The notes under the pieces were generated by a model. That model was not told the DNA's origin. It did no database searches and saw only the letters and a program-made list of their open reading frames with translations. Positions 35,756 through 43,826 of a stretch of DNA of 64,000 bases are shown here, piece after piece; the first letter of the stretch is position 1, and every line of letters begins with the position of its first letter. Both the position numbers and the translations under genes were made by a program. Source of the DNA: Nocardia anocheti (GTDB taxonomy: Bacteria; Actinomycetota; Actinomycetes; Mycobacteriales; Mycobacteriaceae); assembly GCF_029675105.1 (NCBI RefSeq), contig NZ_JAQQFV010000002.1, positions 434,001-498,000 of the forward strand. The letters are read 5' to 3'.

Positions 35756-36490
35756 ATGAGCACGCAGACGCCCCAACGTCCCAAGATCGGTCGGCGCACG
35801 CTGGTGATCGCGGTCGCCGTGGTCGCCGTGCTGCTCGTGGCGGCCATCGCGGGCACCGAAGCCTATGCCCGCCACCAGGTCTCCCGCTGCATCAGCAGCT
35901 CGTTCGAGCAGCAGATGGGTTCGAGCATCGACGTGGGCTTCGGCCCCAAACCGATGCTGCTCACCTACCTCGACGGCAAGGTCGGCTCGGTGACCATCGA
36001 CAGCGAGGACAACAAATTCGGCCCCGCCGTGGGCATGGTCGTGCACGCCGAGTTCGAGGACATCGAGCTGGACAAGAGCAACGGCGGCGGCACCATCGGC
36101 AGCTCGCGGGCCGAGGTCACCTGGGACAACGACGGCATCCGTCAGACCCTCGGTGGCATGGTCAGCGGCGTGTCGTCCTCGGCGCGCGACAAGACGCTCA
36201 CTCTCGACGTCCTCGGCGGTCTGGCCCAGCTCCAGGTGGTGCCCTCGGTGCGCGACGGCAATGTCTCGATCGAGACCAAGTCCGCGCAGCTGCTCGGCAT
36301 CGGCCTGCCCACCGACCTGGTGCAGGGCATCGTCGAGACGTTCACCCAGAGCCTGCAGAGCTACCCGCTCGGCCTGCGGGCCAAGGACCTCCAGGTCACC
36401 GACGACGGCATCATCGTGCACCTCGAAGGCGGCCGGACCACCCTGGAATCGACCACCAATGGCACCGATCAGGCCCAGTTCACCTGCTGA
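35756..36490 (+). CDS. DUF2993 (LmeA-like) membrane-anchored protein
   Basis: A 244-residue protein with a basic N terminus and one membrane segment (about residues 14-34) followed by an extracytoplasmic DUF2993 domain with repeated VTIDSED, VMVHAEFEDIELD, VSIETKSAQLLGIGLP and LQVTDDGIIVHLEG strands. Relatives such as mycobacterial LmeA take part in lipomannan maturation. By position it matches Rv0479c. GAGGAAG lies upstream of the ATG; the longer open frame upstream is antisense to the AbiEi-like gene and not used. Confidence 0.87.
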   Translation: MSTQTPQRPKIGRRTLVIAVAVVAVLLVAAIAGTEAYARHQVSRCISSSFEQQMGSSIDVGFGPKPMLLTYLDGKVGSVTIDSEDNKFGPAVGMVVHAEFEDIELDKSNGGGTIGSSRAEVTWDNDGIRQTLGGMVSGVSSSARDKTLTLDVLGGLAQLQVVPSVRDGNVSIETKSAQLLGIGLPTDLVQGIVETFTQSLQSYPLGLRAKDLQVTDDGIIVHLEGGRTTLESTTNGTDQAQFTC

Positions 36491-36497
36491 CCCGGGC

Positions 36498-37166
36498 TCA
36501 GGCCGGGAAGCCAGCCAGCACCGCGGCCGACTGCGAGAGGCCGAGCCGGGTGGCGCCCGCCGCGATCAGCGCGGCCGCGTCCTCGGCGGTGCGGATCCCG
36601 CCGCTGGCCTTCACCCCGAGCTTGCCGCCGACGGTCTCGGCCATCAGCCGCACCGCGTGCACGCTGGCCCCGCCCGCCGGATGGAACCCGGTCGAGGTCT
36701 TCACGAAATCGGCGCCGCCCCGCTCGGCGGCCCGGCACGCGCCCACGATCGCCTCGTCGCTCAACGCGGCCGACTCGATGATCACCTTGAGCACCGCCCG
36801 GTCGCCGATCGCCTCGCGCACGGTGATCACCTCGGCCAGCACGGCGTTGAAATCACCGGCCACCGCGGCGCCCACATCGATCACCATGTCGACCTCGTGC
36901 GCGCCCTGATCCACCGCCAGCCGGGCTTCAGCCCCCTTGACCAACGAGTGGTGCTTTCCGGACGGGAATCCGGCCACGGTGGCCACCACCAGCCCCGGCG
37001 CCCGCACCGGCAGCATCGAGGGCGACACGCAGATCGCGTACACCCCCAAAGCCCGCGCGTCCTCGATCAGCGCGCTCACCTGCTCGGCGGTGGCCTGCGG
37101 CGCGAGCAGGGTGTGGTCGATCAGCGCGGCCACGTCGGCCCGGGTCAGCGGCGTCGAGACGGTCAT
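36498..37166 (-). CDS. deoC: Deoxyribose-phosphate aldolase
   Basis: Cleaves 2-deoxyribose 5-phosphate to acetaldehyde and glyceraldehyde 3-phosphate. The 222-residue TIM barrel has [11 protein letters not shown], the Schiff-base region [18 protein letters not shown] (catalytic Lys in VKTSTGF) and the phosphate loop [13 protein letters not shown]. Order next to the DUF2993 gene matches Rv0478. Confidence 0.96.
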   Translation of the reverse strand: MTVSTPLTRADVAALIDHTLLAPQATAEQVSALIEDARALGVYAICVSPSMLPVRAPGLVVATVAGFPSGKHHSLVKGAEARLAVDQGAHEVDMVIDVGAAVAGDFNAVLAEVITVREAIGDRAVLKVIIESAALSDEAIVGACRAAERGGADFVKTSTGFHPAGGASVHAVRLMAETVGGKLGVKASGGIRTAEDAAALIAAGATRLGLSQSAAVLAGFPA

Positions 37167-37284
37167 GAAAACGAGTCTGGCACACCGGCGAAAACCGAAA
37201 CTTCATTGCGCTGCCGTACCCAGGTCGGGAAGACTTACACCTGGCGGTTCCACCAACCACCACCCAGATATCACGGAGGCGATT

Positions 37285-37812
37285 GTGCTCATCCGTCGTG
37301 AGATCCCCAACGATGCCGCGGCCATCGCCGAGATCCATCGTGGCGCGTTCGCCGCGCACTACGCCGAGGACCCGGCCGTCACCGAGCCGCCCGAGGTCGC
37401 CCTGGTCGAGGCGCTACGCGCCGACGAGTCGTGGATGCCGACCCTGTCGCTGGTCGCCCTGGAGAACGACACCGTCGTTGGCCACATCCTGCTCACCCGC
37501 GCCGGGATAGGCCCGTTCCCGGTGCTGGCGCTGGGCCCGCTCGGCGTCGACCCCGACCGGCACAAGACCGGGATCGGTTCGGCGCTGATGCACGCGGCCC
37601 TCGGCGCGGCCGACGCGATGGACGAACCGGTCGTCGGCCTGGTCGGTGACCCGATCTACTACTCGCGCTTCGGTTTCGTCCCCGGTGCCCGCCTGGGCAT
37701 CGTGCCCGACGAGGCCGAGTGGGCCGAGTACTTCCAGGTGCGGCAGCTCACCGCCTACGACCCGGCCGTCACCGGCGAATTCCGCTACCCGGCCCCGTTC
37801 TACGCGCTCTGA
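37285..37812 (+). CDS. GNAT N-acetyltransferase
   Basis: A 175-residue GCN5-type acetyltransferase: LIRREIPNDAAAIAEIHRGAF at the start, VALENDTVVGHILLTR, the acetyl-CoA loop LGPLGVDPDRHKTGIGSALMHAAL, and VVGLVGDPIYYSRFGFVPG near the end. This resembles the YhbS group. The GTG start is supported by GGAGG at good spacing. Substrate unknown. Confidence 0.9.
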   Translation: MLIRREIPNDAAAIAEIHRGAFAAHYAEDPAVTEPPEVALVEALRADESWMPTLSLVALENDTVVGHILLTRAGIGPFPVLALGPLGVDPDRHKTGIGSALMHAALGAADAMDEPVVGLVGDPIYYSRFGFVPGARLGIVPDEAEWAEYFQVRQLTAYDPAVTGEFRYPAPFYAL

Positions 37813-37816
37813 GCCC

Positions 37817-38707
37817 TCACTCGAAGACCACCGTGCGCCTGCCGTGCACGAGCACCCGGCCCTCGAGGTGCCAGCGCAGGCCGCGGGCGAGCACCACCCG
37901 TTCGATGTCGCGGCCCTGACGCACCATGTCGCGCACGTCGTCGGCGTGGTCGACGCGGATCACGTCCTGTTCGAGGATCGGTCCCGCGTCCAGTTCGGCG
38001 GTGACGTAGTGGCAGGTCGCGCCGATGAGCTTCACCCCGCGCGCGTAGGCCTGGTGGTAGGGCCGCGCGCCGACGAAGGAGGGCAGGAAGCTGTGGTGGA
38101 TGTTGATCGCCCGCCCGGCCCAGTGCTCGCACAGCGAGGCGGGCAGCACCTGCATGAAGCGGGCCAGCACCACCGCGTGCGGGTCGTGGCCGTCGACGAG
38201 CTCGCGCACCTGCTCGAAGGCGGGCCCGCGTTCGGCCGGGTCCTTCGGGAACGGCACGTAGTGGAACTTCACGCCGTGCGCCTCGGTCATCCCGGCCAGG
38301 TCGGGGTGGTTGCCGATGACGGCCTCGATGGTGGCGGGCAGTTCACCGGCGGCGGCGCGGCCGAGCAGGTCGTGCAGGCAGTGCCCGTCCTTGCTCACCA
38401 GCAGCACGGCCCGGCGCGGGGCGCCCGAGTCGTGCAGCTGCCAGTCGGTCTCGGGGCCGAACTCGGCGGCCACCTCGGCGAAGCGGGCGCGCAGTTCGTC
38501 GATGCCGAAGGGCACTGTCGCGGCCTTGACCGCCTGGCGGGTGAAGAACCAGCCGGTGTCCCCGTCGGAGTGGTAGCCCGCCTCCACGATCGAGCCGCCG
38601 AACTCGGCGATGAACGAGGAGATGCGGGCGATGATGCCCGGCCGGTCGGGGCACCCGAGGGTGAGCACGAACCGGCGATCATCCGAGGTCAGGGGGGCAG
38701 AACTCAT
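37817..38707 (-). CDS. purU: Formyltetrahydrofolate deformylase
   Basis: Hydrolyses 10-formyl-THF to formate and THF, balancing one-carbon pools. Residues 10-90 form an ACT domain (LTLGCPDRPGIIARISSFIAEFGGSIVEAGYHSD); the C-terminal formyl-transferase-type domain has LVSKDGHCLHDLL, the catalytic INIHHSFLPSFVGARPYHQAYARGVKLIGATCHYVTAELDAGPI (Asn, His, Asp) and ends VFVHGRRTVVF-like (RVLVHGRRTVVFE). Length of 296 is normal. It is convergent with the GNAT gene. Confidence 0.96.
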   Translation of the reverse strand: MSSAPLTSDDRRFVLTLGCPDRPGIIARISSFIAEFGGSIVEAGYHSDGDTGWFFTRQAVKAATVPFGIDELRARFAEVAAEFGPETDWQLHDSGAPRRAVLLVSKDGHCLHDLLGRAAAGELPATIEAVIGNHPDLAGMTEAHGVKFHYVPFPKDPAERGPAFEQVRELVDGHDPHAVVLARFMQVLPASLCEHWAGRAINIHHSFLPSFVGARPYHQAYARGVKLIGATCHYVTAELDAGPILEQDVIRVDHADDVRDMVRQGRDIERVVLARGLRWHLEGRVLVHGRRTVVFE

Positions 38708-38727
38708 GCCCCCAGTCTCGCAGGCGG

Positions 38728-39747
38728 TCAGGCCAGGGCGCGCGCGGGCTCACGGACCGAGGCGAGCACCCCGGCCAGCTCGGCGTTGAACAGGTCGTAG
38801 CGCTCGACATTGCCCAGATGACCGGTGGGCAGCACCTTGTGCCCGGCCAGGTTGCCCGCGGCGTCGAGCAGTTCGGCGAGGCGCTCGGCGTGCAGCGGCG
38901 GGGTGAGGTCGTCGCGGTCTCCGGCCAGCACGGTGGTGGGCACCGCGAGGTTGCGCGCGTCGTCGCCCAGGTGCAGCGCGGCCAGCACCAGGCCCCAGCG
39001 CGAGCGGGCCATCATCGGACAGCCGCGCACCACCGACAGCGCGTAGTCCAGGGTGGGGCGCGGGGCGTCGAGGGTCATCACCTGACGCGCGAAGATCCAG
39101 CGCACCGGCTTGATCGGCGGCAACACCACCGGGGTGCCGAGGATGAGCTTGCCCAGCCAGTCCGGCGTCGGCATGGCGCGACCGCGCAGCAGGCGCAGCG
39201 GCTTGTTCAGACCGGGGACCATGGTGGAGACCTCGACCAGCGAGTGCGCGCCGGTGTTGGTGAGCAGCACGGCGGCGGCCCGCTCGGCGACCTTCTCCGG
39301 GTAGCGCCCGGCCCAGGAGATCAGCGTCATGCCGCCCATGCTGTGGCCGACGAGCACCGCGCGCTGACCGGGCAGCAGCGCCGCCTCGAGCACGTCCTCG
39401 AGGTCGTCGGCGAGCAGGGCCGGGCTCGGCTTGGCGTAGCCGTCGGTGGACTCACCGTGGCCGCGCTGGTCGTAGGCGATGACGCGGTATTCCCCGGCGA
39501 AGGCGTTGATCTGGGCGTTCCAGTACTCGATCGAGCAGGTCCAGCCGTGGGCGAACACGATGACCGGCGCGTCGACGGGTCCGTAGGCGTGTACCCGCAG
39601 TCGCGCGCCGTCGGCGGTGACCACCGGGATCACCTCGGGCGTGGCCCGGGGCGGATCGAAGGCGGCGACCCCGTGCCTGCGGGTCCGCAGGTCGGCCCGG
39701 TGGGCAGCCAGGGTGGACTTGATCGCGGCGAGCATCGTTGCGCGCAT
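38728..39747 (-). CDS. Alpha/beta hydrolase
   Basis: A 339-residue alpha/beta hydrolase: VIVFAHGWTCSIEYWNAQ (oxyanion loop), VIAYDQRGHGEST, nucleophile elbow LVGHSMGGMTLISWA, Asp in VLAGDRDDLTPP and His in LPTGHLGNVERY. A lid region of about 90 residues lies between. Start ATG 39747 is chosen because AAGGAG is nine bases upstream; the longer frame includes the palindrome at 39762-39786, a likely operator. Confidence 0.88.
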   Translation of the reverse strand: MRATMLAAIKSTLAAHRADLRTRRHGVAAFDPPRATPEVIPVVTADGARLRVHAYGPVDAPVIVFAHGWTCSIEYWNAQINAFAGEYRVIAYDQRGHGESTDGYAKPSPALLADDLEDVLEAALLPGQRAVLVGHSMGGMTLISWAGRYPEKVAERAAAVLLTNTGAHSLVEVSTMVPGLNKPLRLLRGRAMPTPDWLGKLILGTPVVLPPIKPVRWIFARQVMTLDAPRPTLDYALSVVRGCPMMARSRWGLVLAALHLGDDARNLAVPTTVLAGDRDDLTPPLHAERLAELLDAAGNLAGHKVLPTGHLGNVERYDLFNAELAGVLASVREPARALA

Positions 39748-39761
39748 CGGCACACTCCTTC

Positions 39762-39786
39762 GTGTTACTGCTAGATACAGTAACAC
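39762..39786. promoter_or_regulatory. 25-bp palindromic operator before hydrolase gene
   Basis: GTGTTACTG and CAGTAACAC form a perfect 9-bp inverted repeat around CTAGATA, directly before the ribosome site of the hydrolase gene. Such spacing is typical for a TetR-type repressor; the regulator is not adjacent. Confidence 0.6.
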
Positions 39787-39829
39787 CGCGTACCACTGAA
39801 ACGCGAGGGTCGCCGCGCGGGCGATTTCC

Positions 39830-40117
39830 CTACCAGCGCGGGCGCTGGACCTCGTCCACCTTGGGCCGCACGTCGGCCAGATAGATGCCCGTGGCGATGA
39901 TCGCGATGAACGAGGTGAGCATGAAACCGCCCACCCCGAGCAGCAGGAAGATCAACGCACCGGCCAGGATCGCCAACCAGATCGGCTTGGTCAGCTTGTC
40001 CACCGCCGTGAACGCCTCCGCGCGCTGCCGCACGGCATGGATCAGGGCGAAAATCGTCGCGCCGAGCGCCGCCAGCCACAGGACCAGCAGGATCATCGAC
40101 GTCAATCCATGCACCAT
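39830..40117 (-). CDS. DUF2516 small membrane protein
   Basis: A 95-residue protein with two or three membrane segments (ILLVLWLAALGATIFALIHAV and WLAILAGALIFLLLGVGGFML to IIATGIYLADVRPKV). The DUF2516 family sits beside hbhA in M. tuberculosis (Rv0476). Start ATG at 40117; GTG at 40123 is possible. Confidence 0.82.
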   Translation of the reverse strand: MVHGLTSMILLVLWLAALGATIFALIHAVRQRAEAFTAVDKLTKPIWLAILAGALIFLLLGVGGFMLTSFIAIIATGIYLADVRPKVDEVQRPRW

Positions 40118-40141
40118 GTTCACACCCCCATCATACGAACA

Positions 40142-40174
40142 GCGGCCCCGCGCACCAGGAGTGCGCGGGGCCGC
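40142..40174 (-). terminator. Strong hairpin after hbhA
   Basis: A perfect 14-bp stem (GCGGCCCCGCGCAC with GTGCGCGGGGCCGC) and five-base loop, 34 bases past the hbhA stop. The following minus-strand bases are only mildly U-rich. Confidence 0.7.
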
Positions 40175-40207
40175 AGGGCTCCCCAAAAAAGGATCGTCGT
40201 ACAACCC

Positions 40208-40879
40208 CTAGATCTTCTTGGGCGCGGCCTTCTTGGCGGGGGCCTTCTTGGCCGGAGCCTTCTTGGCGGCGGGCGCCTTGGTGACCGGGGCGGCGACGGC
40301 CTCGGTGGTCACCTCGACGACCTCGGCGTCGACGACGGCCGCGGCCTTCGCGACAGCGGTCTCGGCCTTGGCGACGACGTTCTCGGCCTCGACCTTGCCA
40401 CGACCCAGCAGGTCGTTGACCTTGGCCAGGGCGTCCTCGGCGCGCGCGGAGGCGTCCTTGTACAGGGTCTCGACGCGGCCGATCTGCTCGTCGACGGCCT
40501 GGTTGGCACGCAGCCGGTCGACGGTCTCCTCACCGCGCACGGCGAGGTCGGCGTAGATGTCGAGGGCCTGGCGGTAGTACTGCTCGGCCAGCTTGCGCAG
40601 TTCCTCGGTGGTGAACTTCTCGCGCAGCTCGGCGAGGTCCTCCGGCAGCTCCGAGGGCAGGCCCGACAGGCGCTCACGGATGGTCTCGAACTGCGCCTGC
40701 ACGTCGGCGGGCACGTTGGCGAAGCGCTCACGGGCCTCGTCGACGCGGGCCTGCACATCGGTGGTGGCGACGCGCTCGCGGACGTCGGCGACGACGTCGT
40801 TCACGGCGGTGTAGATCGCGTCACCGGCACCGACGGTGGCGAACAGGGGCTTGGTCACGGTAGCGGTCTTCTCGGTCAT
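40208..40879 (-). CDS. hbhA: Heparin-binding haemagglutinin HbhA-like adhesin
   Basis: A 223-residue surface protein that in mycobacteria binds sulfated glycans and storage lipids. A hydrophobic N-terminal stretch (PLFATVGAGDAIYTAVNDVVADV) is followed by a long coiled-coil (about residues 35-160) and a Lys/Ala/Pro-rich C-terminal tail (repeats of KKAPAKKAPAKKA), the heparin-binding region. Its ATG overlaps the XRE gene stop by one base (TGATG), so it is co-translated with the regulator, as is Rv0474-Rv0475. Confidence 0.93.
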   Translation of the reverse strand: MTEKTATVTKPLFATVGAGDAIYTAVNDVVADVRERVATTDVQARVDEARERFANVPADVQAQFETIRERLSGLPSELPEDLAELREKFTTEELRKLAEQYYRQALDIYADLAVRGEETVDRLRANQAVDEQIGRVETLYKDASARAEDALAKVNDLLGRGKVEAENVVAKAETAVAKAAAVVDAEVVEVTTEAVAAPVTKAPAAKKAPAKKAPAKKAAPKKI

Positions 40880-41325
40880 CAGTCTTCGTTCTCCTGGCGT
40901 GGCGGAGTGTCAGTTGTCGTGAACGAAACGTCGCTGTCCCGTTCGTTCCCCCCTGAGCCGGTTTCCTCCCCGTTCTCCCGGCGAAACGACTCATAGATTT
41001 CCAGCAACACCTGTTTCTGCCGTTCGGTCACCGAAGTGTCCGCCAGCAGGGCGTCCCTGACCGGGCTGTGCGGCCGCTGCTCGAGATATCCGGCCCGCAC
41101 GTACAACACCTCCGAAGAGACCCGCAGTGCCTTGGCGATCTGCGCGAGTACTTCGGCGGAGGGATTGCGCAATCCGCGTTCGATCTGGCTCAGGTACGGA
41201 TTGCTCACCCCTGCCAGGGCGGCGAGCTGACGCAGGGACACCTGCGCGGCTTCGCGCTGGGACCTGATGAAACCTCCGATGTCTTGAGCCGCGTGCGCTA
41301 CGCGACCCTCGGGCTGGTCTGCCAT
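40879..41325 (-). CDS. XRE-family regulator upstream of hbhA
   Basis: A 148-residue DNA-binding protein. Residues 15-70 form an XRE helix-turn-helix (IRSQREAAQVSLRQLAALAGVSNPYLSQIERGLRNPSAEVLAQIAKALRV); the C terminus is polar and acidic. Start ATG at 41325 with AAGG upstream; GTG at 41328 is in frame. By position it is Rv0474. It is preceded by a good sigma-70-type promoter and an inverted repeat that may be its own operator. Confidence 0.9.
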   Translation of the reverse strand: MADQPEGRVAHAAQDIGGFIRSQREAAQVSLRQLAALAGVSNPYLSQIERGLRNPSAEVLAQIAKALRVSSEVLYVRAGYLEQRPHSPVRDALLADTSVTERQKQVLLEIYESFRRENGEETGSGGNERDSDVSFTTTDTPPRQENED

Positions 41326-41352
41326 CACTCACCTTCTGGCGTTGTGTCTTCA

Positions 41353-41381
41353 ATACTAGGGCAGGGTGCTAGCTATTGCAA
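41353..41381 (-). promoter_or_regulatory. Promoter of the XRE-hbhA operon
   Basis: On the minus strand TTGCAA (-35-like) and TAGTAT (-10-like) are separated by exactly 17 bases, 28 bases before the start codon. Confidence 0.6.
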
Positions 41382-41397
41382 GCACTTGTGTTAGCAC
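41366..41397. promoter_or_regulatory. Inverted repeat over the XRE promoter
   Basis: GTGCTA and TAGCAC, 20 bases apart, flank the -35 region of the XRE-hbhA promoter. Likely an autoregulatory operator, by position only. Confidence 0.45.
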
Positions 41398-41417
41398 AGG
41401 TTCCGCTAACGATTCTC

Positions 41418-42737
41418 TCAGCCGAACATCAGCTGCGAGATCGTGTAGATGGTCAGACCGGCGAGTGAGCCGACGACCGTGCCGTTGATCCTGATGAACT
41501 GCAGATCCCGGCCGACCTGCAGTTCGATCTTCCGACTCGCCTCGTCGGCGTCCCAACGCGCGACCGTGTCGGTGACCAGGGTGGTGATCTCGGCGGAGTA
41601 GTTACCGACCAGATAGCGAGCGCCCCGGTCGATCCAACCGTCCACCTTGCCGCGCATCGCCGGGTCGTCGCGCAAGCGCTCACCGAGCTGTTGCACATTC
41701 TCGGCCACCTTGCGGCGCAGCGTGGAATCGGGGTCCTCGGCCGATTCCAGGATCAGCCGCTTGGCCGCGCGCCAGGTGGCCTCGGCCATGCCGGTGATCT
41801 GCTCGCGGCCCATGATCTCGGCCTTGACCTTCTCGGCCTTGGCGATCATGGCCTCGTCGTGCTGCAGGTCGTCGGCGAATTCCTGCAGGAAGCGGGTGGC
41901 CGCGCGGCGCAGTTCGTGCTCCGGGTCCGAGCGCACCTTCCAGGTGAACTCCACCAGCTCGCGATAGATCCGCTCCGAGAGCAGCGTGTTGACGAACTTC
42001 GGCGCCCACTGCGGCGCGTCGCGCAGCACGATCCGGTCGATCGTCTCCTGCGAACCCAGCGCCCACTGGTGCGCGCGCTCGGCCAGCAGGTCGATCAGCG
42101 GCAGCTGGCGGTTGTCGGCGATGAGCTCGCTGAGCACCCGCCCGATCGGCGGGCCCCACAGCGGTTCGGCGATCCGCTTGACGATGGTGTTGTCGATGAT
42201 CTGCTCGACGTCCTCGTCGCGCAGCACGCCCACCACCGCGGTCAGAATGGTCGCGCTCTCCTGCGCCACCCGCGCGGCGTGTCCCGGATCGGCCATCCAC
42301 CGACCCACCCGCAGCGAGATCTGCGCCGAGTCCAGGCGCGCGGAGACCACATCGGGAGCCAGGAAGTTGGTGCCGACGAACGCGCCGAGGCTCTCGCCGA
42401 GCTGGTCCTTCTTCTTGCGGATGATCGCGGTGTGCGGGATGGGCAGGCCCAGCGGGTGCTTGAACAGCGCGGTCACCGCGAACCAGTCGGCCAGCGCGCC
42501 GACCATGCCCGCCTCCGAGGCGGCCCGCACATAACCCACCCACTCGCCACCGCCGCCGCGCGACTCGATCCAGCGGCACAGCAGGTACACCACGCTCGCC
42601 ACCACCAGGAAGCCGGTGGCCAGCGCTTTCATCTTGAAGAGGTCGCGTTTCTTGCCCGCCTCGTCGGTCATGACCGCGAAACCCGCGGGCTCGGTGCGCG
42701 GCGCGAGAACCGCCGTGGTGCCGGGAGCTTTCTCCAT
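41418..42737 (-). CDS. DUF445 membrane protein
   Basis: A 439-residue protein of the DUF445/YjiN family. One membrane segment near the N terminus (KALATGFLVVASVVYLLCRWI), the signature AASEAGMVGALADWFAVTALFKHPLGLPIPHTAII, long helical regions and a final hydrophobic anchor (INGTVVGSLAGLTIYTISQLMFG). Function unknown. Start ATG at 42737; another ATG is at 42746. By position it matches Rv0473. Confidence 0.85.
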   Translation of the reverse strand: MEKAPGTTAVLAPRTEPAGFAVMTDEAGKKRDLFKMKALATGFLVVASVVYLLCRWIESRGGGGEWVGYVRAASEAGMVGALADWFAVTALFKHPLGLPIPHTAIIRKKKDQLGESLGAFVGTNFLAPDVVSARLDSAQISLRVGRWMADPGHAARVAQESATILTAVVGVLRDEDVEQIIDNTIVKRIAEPLWGPPIGRVLSELIADNRQLPLIDLLAERAHQWALGSQETIDRIVLRDAPQWAPKFVNTLLSERIYRELVEFTWKVRSDPEHELRRAATRFLQEFADDLQHDEAMIAKAEKVKAEIMGREQITGMAEATWRAAKRLILESAEDPDSTLRRKVAENVQQLGERLRDDPAMRGKVDGWIDRGARYLVGNYSAEITTLVTDTVARWDADEASRKIELQVGRDLQFIRINGTVVGSLAGLTIYTISQLMFG

Positions 42738-42949
42738 AGCCACCATTCTGCTGTGCGCGGGCCGCCTACGCCGCCGCCCACCCGCGTGGCGCCGCGCACG
42801 CATCGATCCGACCGCGCGGTTCGCGATAACGCGCGGGTACCGACCGGAGTGTGGTAAATGCCCCAACGTGGGCCAAACGAGCGACGCCCCACACAACCGG
42901 GCATAAGCTGTATGCCGAGAGAGGCCACATCGATCACAAGGGGGCTGTT

Positions 42950-43684
42950 CTGTCCACCGAAGACCTTGTCGAGATCGGCGAGCCGACCGGCCGAGCCGCC
43001 GTGCGCGGCGGCGGCGTCGACGGCCGCAAACGGCGGTGGCGGCAGCACAAGATCGACCGCCGCGAAGAGCTCGTCGACGGCACGCTCAACGCCATCCGCA
43101 CCCGCGGCAGCCAGGCGGGCATGGACGAGATCGCCACCGAGATCGGCGTGTCCAAGACCGTCCTGTACCGCTACTTCGCGGACAAGAACGACCTGGTGCA
43201 CGCCACCATGCAGCGCTTCATCGAGACCACGCTGCTGCCGCGCGTCTACGGCGCGATCAACCTCGACGCCGACGAGTACCAGCTGGTGCGCGCCGCGATG
43301 ACCGAGTACGTCGGCACCGTCGACGACGACCCCGAGGTCTACCGGTTCATCATGAGCAACACCGCGGGCGACAAGTCCTCGCTGGCGGAGTTCGAGCGCC
43401 TCTTCGCCGAGGTGGTCACCGCCGTGCTCATCGACCGGGCCGGGGCCAAGGGTGTGCGCACCGACGGCGCGATGCTGTGGTCCTATGTGCTGGTCGGCGG
43501 CATCCAGCTGGCCACGCACTGGTGGACCACCACCGAGAAGGCCATGCCGCGCCAGGACGTCATCGACTACCTGACGATGATGGCGTGGAGCGCCATCGAG
43601 GGCGTGGCCAAGGCGGGCGGCTCGCCCGAGGTCTTCACCGCCCAGACCCACGAACTCCCCGAGATCCCACCCGCCACGTCCTGA
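42950..43684 (+). CDS. TetR-family regulator
   Basis: A TetR protein with RRWRQHKIDRREELVDGTLNAIRTRGSQAGMDEIATEIGVSKTVLYRYFADKNDLVHATMQRF as its DNA-binding domain and a large ligand domain ending in LPEIPPATS. By order it matches Rv0472c. The start is unresolved: a GTG at 42851 would add a non-TetR-like leader; a GTG at 43001 would trim it; the position used here is an in-frame CTG five bases after AAGGGGG. The first reliable homology begins near 43030. Confidence 0.85.
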   Translation: MSTEDLVEIGEPTGRAAVRGGGVDGRKRRWRQHKIDRREELVDGTLNAIRTRGSQAGMDEIATEIGVSKTVLYRYFADKNDLVHATMQRFIETTLLPRVYGAINLDADEYQLVRAAMTEYVGTVDDDPEVYRFIMSNTAGDKSSLAEFERLFAEVVTAVLIDRAGAKGVRTDGAMLWSYVLVGGIQLATHWWTTTEKAMPRQDVIDYLTMMAWSAIEGVAKAGGSPEVFTAQTHELPEIPPATS

Positions 43685-43826
43685 CCGGCGCTTTCCTCCG
43701 TTCGAGGGAGGGGGGCTCGACATCGAGCCGTGGTTGGTTACGCTGAACCGAGCGGGGCGCTGTGGCTTGCGTCACCGCAGGCGGCCGTGTGCCGTCATGC
43801 GCGTCGGCACCAACGGAGGTACCTCG

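Noticed and set aside
42851..42949. N-terminal extension of the TetR gene at 42950
   Set aside because: The 33 codons do not look TetR-like, lack a ribosome site and cover a promoter-like stretch.
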